Shown here piece after piece: positions 4,763 to 5,592 of a stretch of 5,592 nucleotides of DNA. A program made the position numbers and the translations under genes. The stretch's first letter is position 1. Each line of letters begins with the position of its first letter. The stretch covers positions 1 through 5,592 of the forward strand of contig JAPSIJ010000179.1 of NCBI GenBank assembly GCA_031178805.1, in the 5' to 3' direction. The notes under the pieces are model-generated. The model had not been told where the DNA came from and did not search any database. It worked only from the letters and a program-made list of their open reading frames with translations. The DNA is from Cellulomonas sp. GTDB taxonomy: Bacteria; Actinomycetota; Actinomycetes; Actinomycetales; Cellulomonadaceae.

Positions 4763-5592
4763 GTGTTCGAGCACGTCGACCCGTTCATCGGCACGGAGGC
4801 CACCGCGCTGCCGCCGCAGTCCGGCCTGGCCGCGACGTGGTGGTGGCCGAAGCCGCAGGTCGGCAACACGCACCCGGGCGCGACGTACCCGCTCGGCATG
4901 GTCAGCGCGTGCGCGTACTCCGGCGCCTACCCGACCGGGTACGGGCGGTACGACCTGTCCACCGAGGGGCTGCCGCCGGAGCTGCACAGCACGCAGCGGG
5001 CGTCGGGGTTCACGCACTTCCAGCAGTCCGGGACGGGCGCGATCCGGAAGTACTACAACTACGTCCGCGTGACGCCGATGCTGCAGCCGCTGGACGACCT
5101 CGGGCAGCTGTGGGAGATCACCGACGAGCGCGCCGAGCCCGGCTACTACGCCGCGACGCTGGACTCGGGCATCCGCTGCGAGGTGACGGTGGGGCCGAAG
5201 TCGGCCGTGCACCGGTACACGTTCCCGGCCCACCGGGACGCGCGGCTGGTGATCGACCTCAGCCTCGGCGGCCTGGACATCCCGTACGGGCGCACGGTCC
5301 CGCTGCGGGCGCACCTCGAGTCGGTGGCGCCGGGCGTCGCGCAGGGCGAGATCACCGTGGAGGGCGCACCGCTGGCCGTGCACGTCGAGTGCGACTCCCC
5401 GCAGTGGCGGCAGCTGCTCTGGTACGACCGGCGGCTGATGCCCGGCGGCACCCGGCTCGACTTCGACCGGATCCGGCCGACGACGCTGCGGCCGTTCGGG
5501 CTGATGTGGGCCGGGCCGACCGAGCCCGGGCAGGTGGTCGAGCTGCGGTTCGGCTTCTCGCTGCGCGGGGTCGAGCAGGCGCGGGCCAACCT
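4763..5592 (+). CDS. Glycoside hydrolase family 92 (alpha-mannosidase-like), N-terminal part (cut by right edge)
   Basis: The frame is open from a GTG at 4763 to the right edge, 276 full codons. GH92 enzymes are Ca2+-dependent inverting exo-alpha-mannosidases with an N-terminal beta-sandwich and a C-terminal (alpha/alpha)6 barrel. The family signatures are present: VDPFIGT (5-11), GNTHPGATYPLGMVSA (34-49), GYGRYD (59-64) and GFTHFQQSGTG (82-92), the last corresponding to the common GFSHTHLSGTG. The visible part is mostly the beta-sandwich. Family members usually exceed 700 residues, so roughly two thirds, including the main catalytic acids, lie beyond the edge. There is an uncommon Trp-rich insertion, TWWWPKPQ (25-32), between the first two signatures. 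Many GH92 enzymes are secreted, but this one has no signal peptide and looks cytoplasmic, so it may act on imported manno-oligosaccharides; that is inference. Specificity cannot be told from this part. The start is set by GGAGGGGG at 4747. Confidence 0.92.
   Translation, partial: MFEHVDPFIGTEATALPPQSGLAATWWWPKPQVGNTHPGATYPLGMVSACAYSGAYPTGYGRYDLSTEGLPPELHSTQRASGFTHFQQSGTGAIRKYYNYVRVTPMLQPLDDLGQLWEITDERAEPGYYAATLDSGIRCEVTVGPKSAVHRYTFPAHRDARLVIDLSLGGLDIPYGRTVPLRAHLESVAPGVAQGEITVEGAPLAVHVECDSPQWRQLLWYDRRLMPGGTRLDFDRIRPTTLRPFGLMWAGPTEPGQVVELRFGFSLRGVEQARAN

Noticed and set aside
4579..4899. N-terminal extension of the DUF2510 protein
   Set aside because: It crosses the divergent promoter region and the start of GH92. 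The ATG at 4578 has a GAGGA site and the DUF2510 motif follows at once.
3905..5383. Long minus-strand open frame (492 codons)
   Set aside because: It is antisense to the OYE end, the DUF2510 gene (other frame) and GH92. Its translation is an Arg/Pro/Ala-rich string without any domain, as expected from high-GC codon bias.
1..5592. Search for CRISPR arrays, tRNA/rRNA genes, insertion sequences, attachment sites and defence modules
   Set aside because: No regularly spaced repeats, terminal inverted repeats, transposase motifs or tRNA-like T-loop sequences were seen. The genes are ordinary chromosomal types.

Overview
The window is very GC-rich DNA with strong G/C preference at third codon positions, GTG starts, leaderless-looking promoters, a DUF2510 protein and a PadR regulator. 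This points to a high-GC actinobacterium. The protein flavour (VOC/Glyoxalase_6-like, a GH92 mannosidase subfamily, small DUF2510 membrane protein) suggests a Cellulomonas-like member of the Micrococcales, but that lineage call is inference.

Layout from left to right: (1) 1-249, minus, the N-terminal part of a small multi-pass membrane protein, cut by the left edge; (2) 290-808, plus, a PadR-family repressor, with a perfect 13-bp palindrome in the 40-bp divergent gap; (3) 816-1202, minus, a VOC/glyoxalase-like protein; (4) 1299-2243, plus, a NERD-like protein with a C-terminal membrane anchor and a lost catalytic Lys; (5) 2266-2775, minus, a Mug/TDG-type DNA glycosylase with an atypical first active-site motif; (6) about 2950-4074, plus, an Old Yellow Enzyme of the YqjM class; (7) 4084-4578, minus, a DUF2510 two-TM protein; (8) 4763 to the right edge, plus, a GH92 alpha-mannosidase N-terminus without a signal peptide.

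All eight genes alternate strictly in orientation, so the window has no operon. The three convergent gaps are tiny (7, 22 and 9 bp), and each has a GC-rich inverted repeat at or across the stop codons. The four divergent gaps (40, 96, about 174 and 184 bp) must hold all the promoters. A CRP/GlxR-like half-site pair, TGTGA-N6-TCACt, lies between the DNA glycosylase and the OYE.

The genes do not form a recognisable pathway. The only regulatory pairing the sequence supports is PadR with its divergent membrane-protein partner. I see no mobile element, CRISPR array, tRNA, rRNA or defence island, and nothing that amounts to a new multi-gene system. The points worth a second look are the two divergent active sites, the two candidate operators and the leaderless start pattern.
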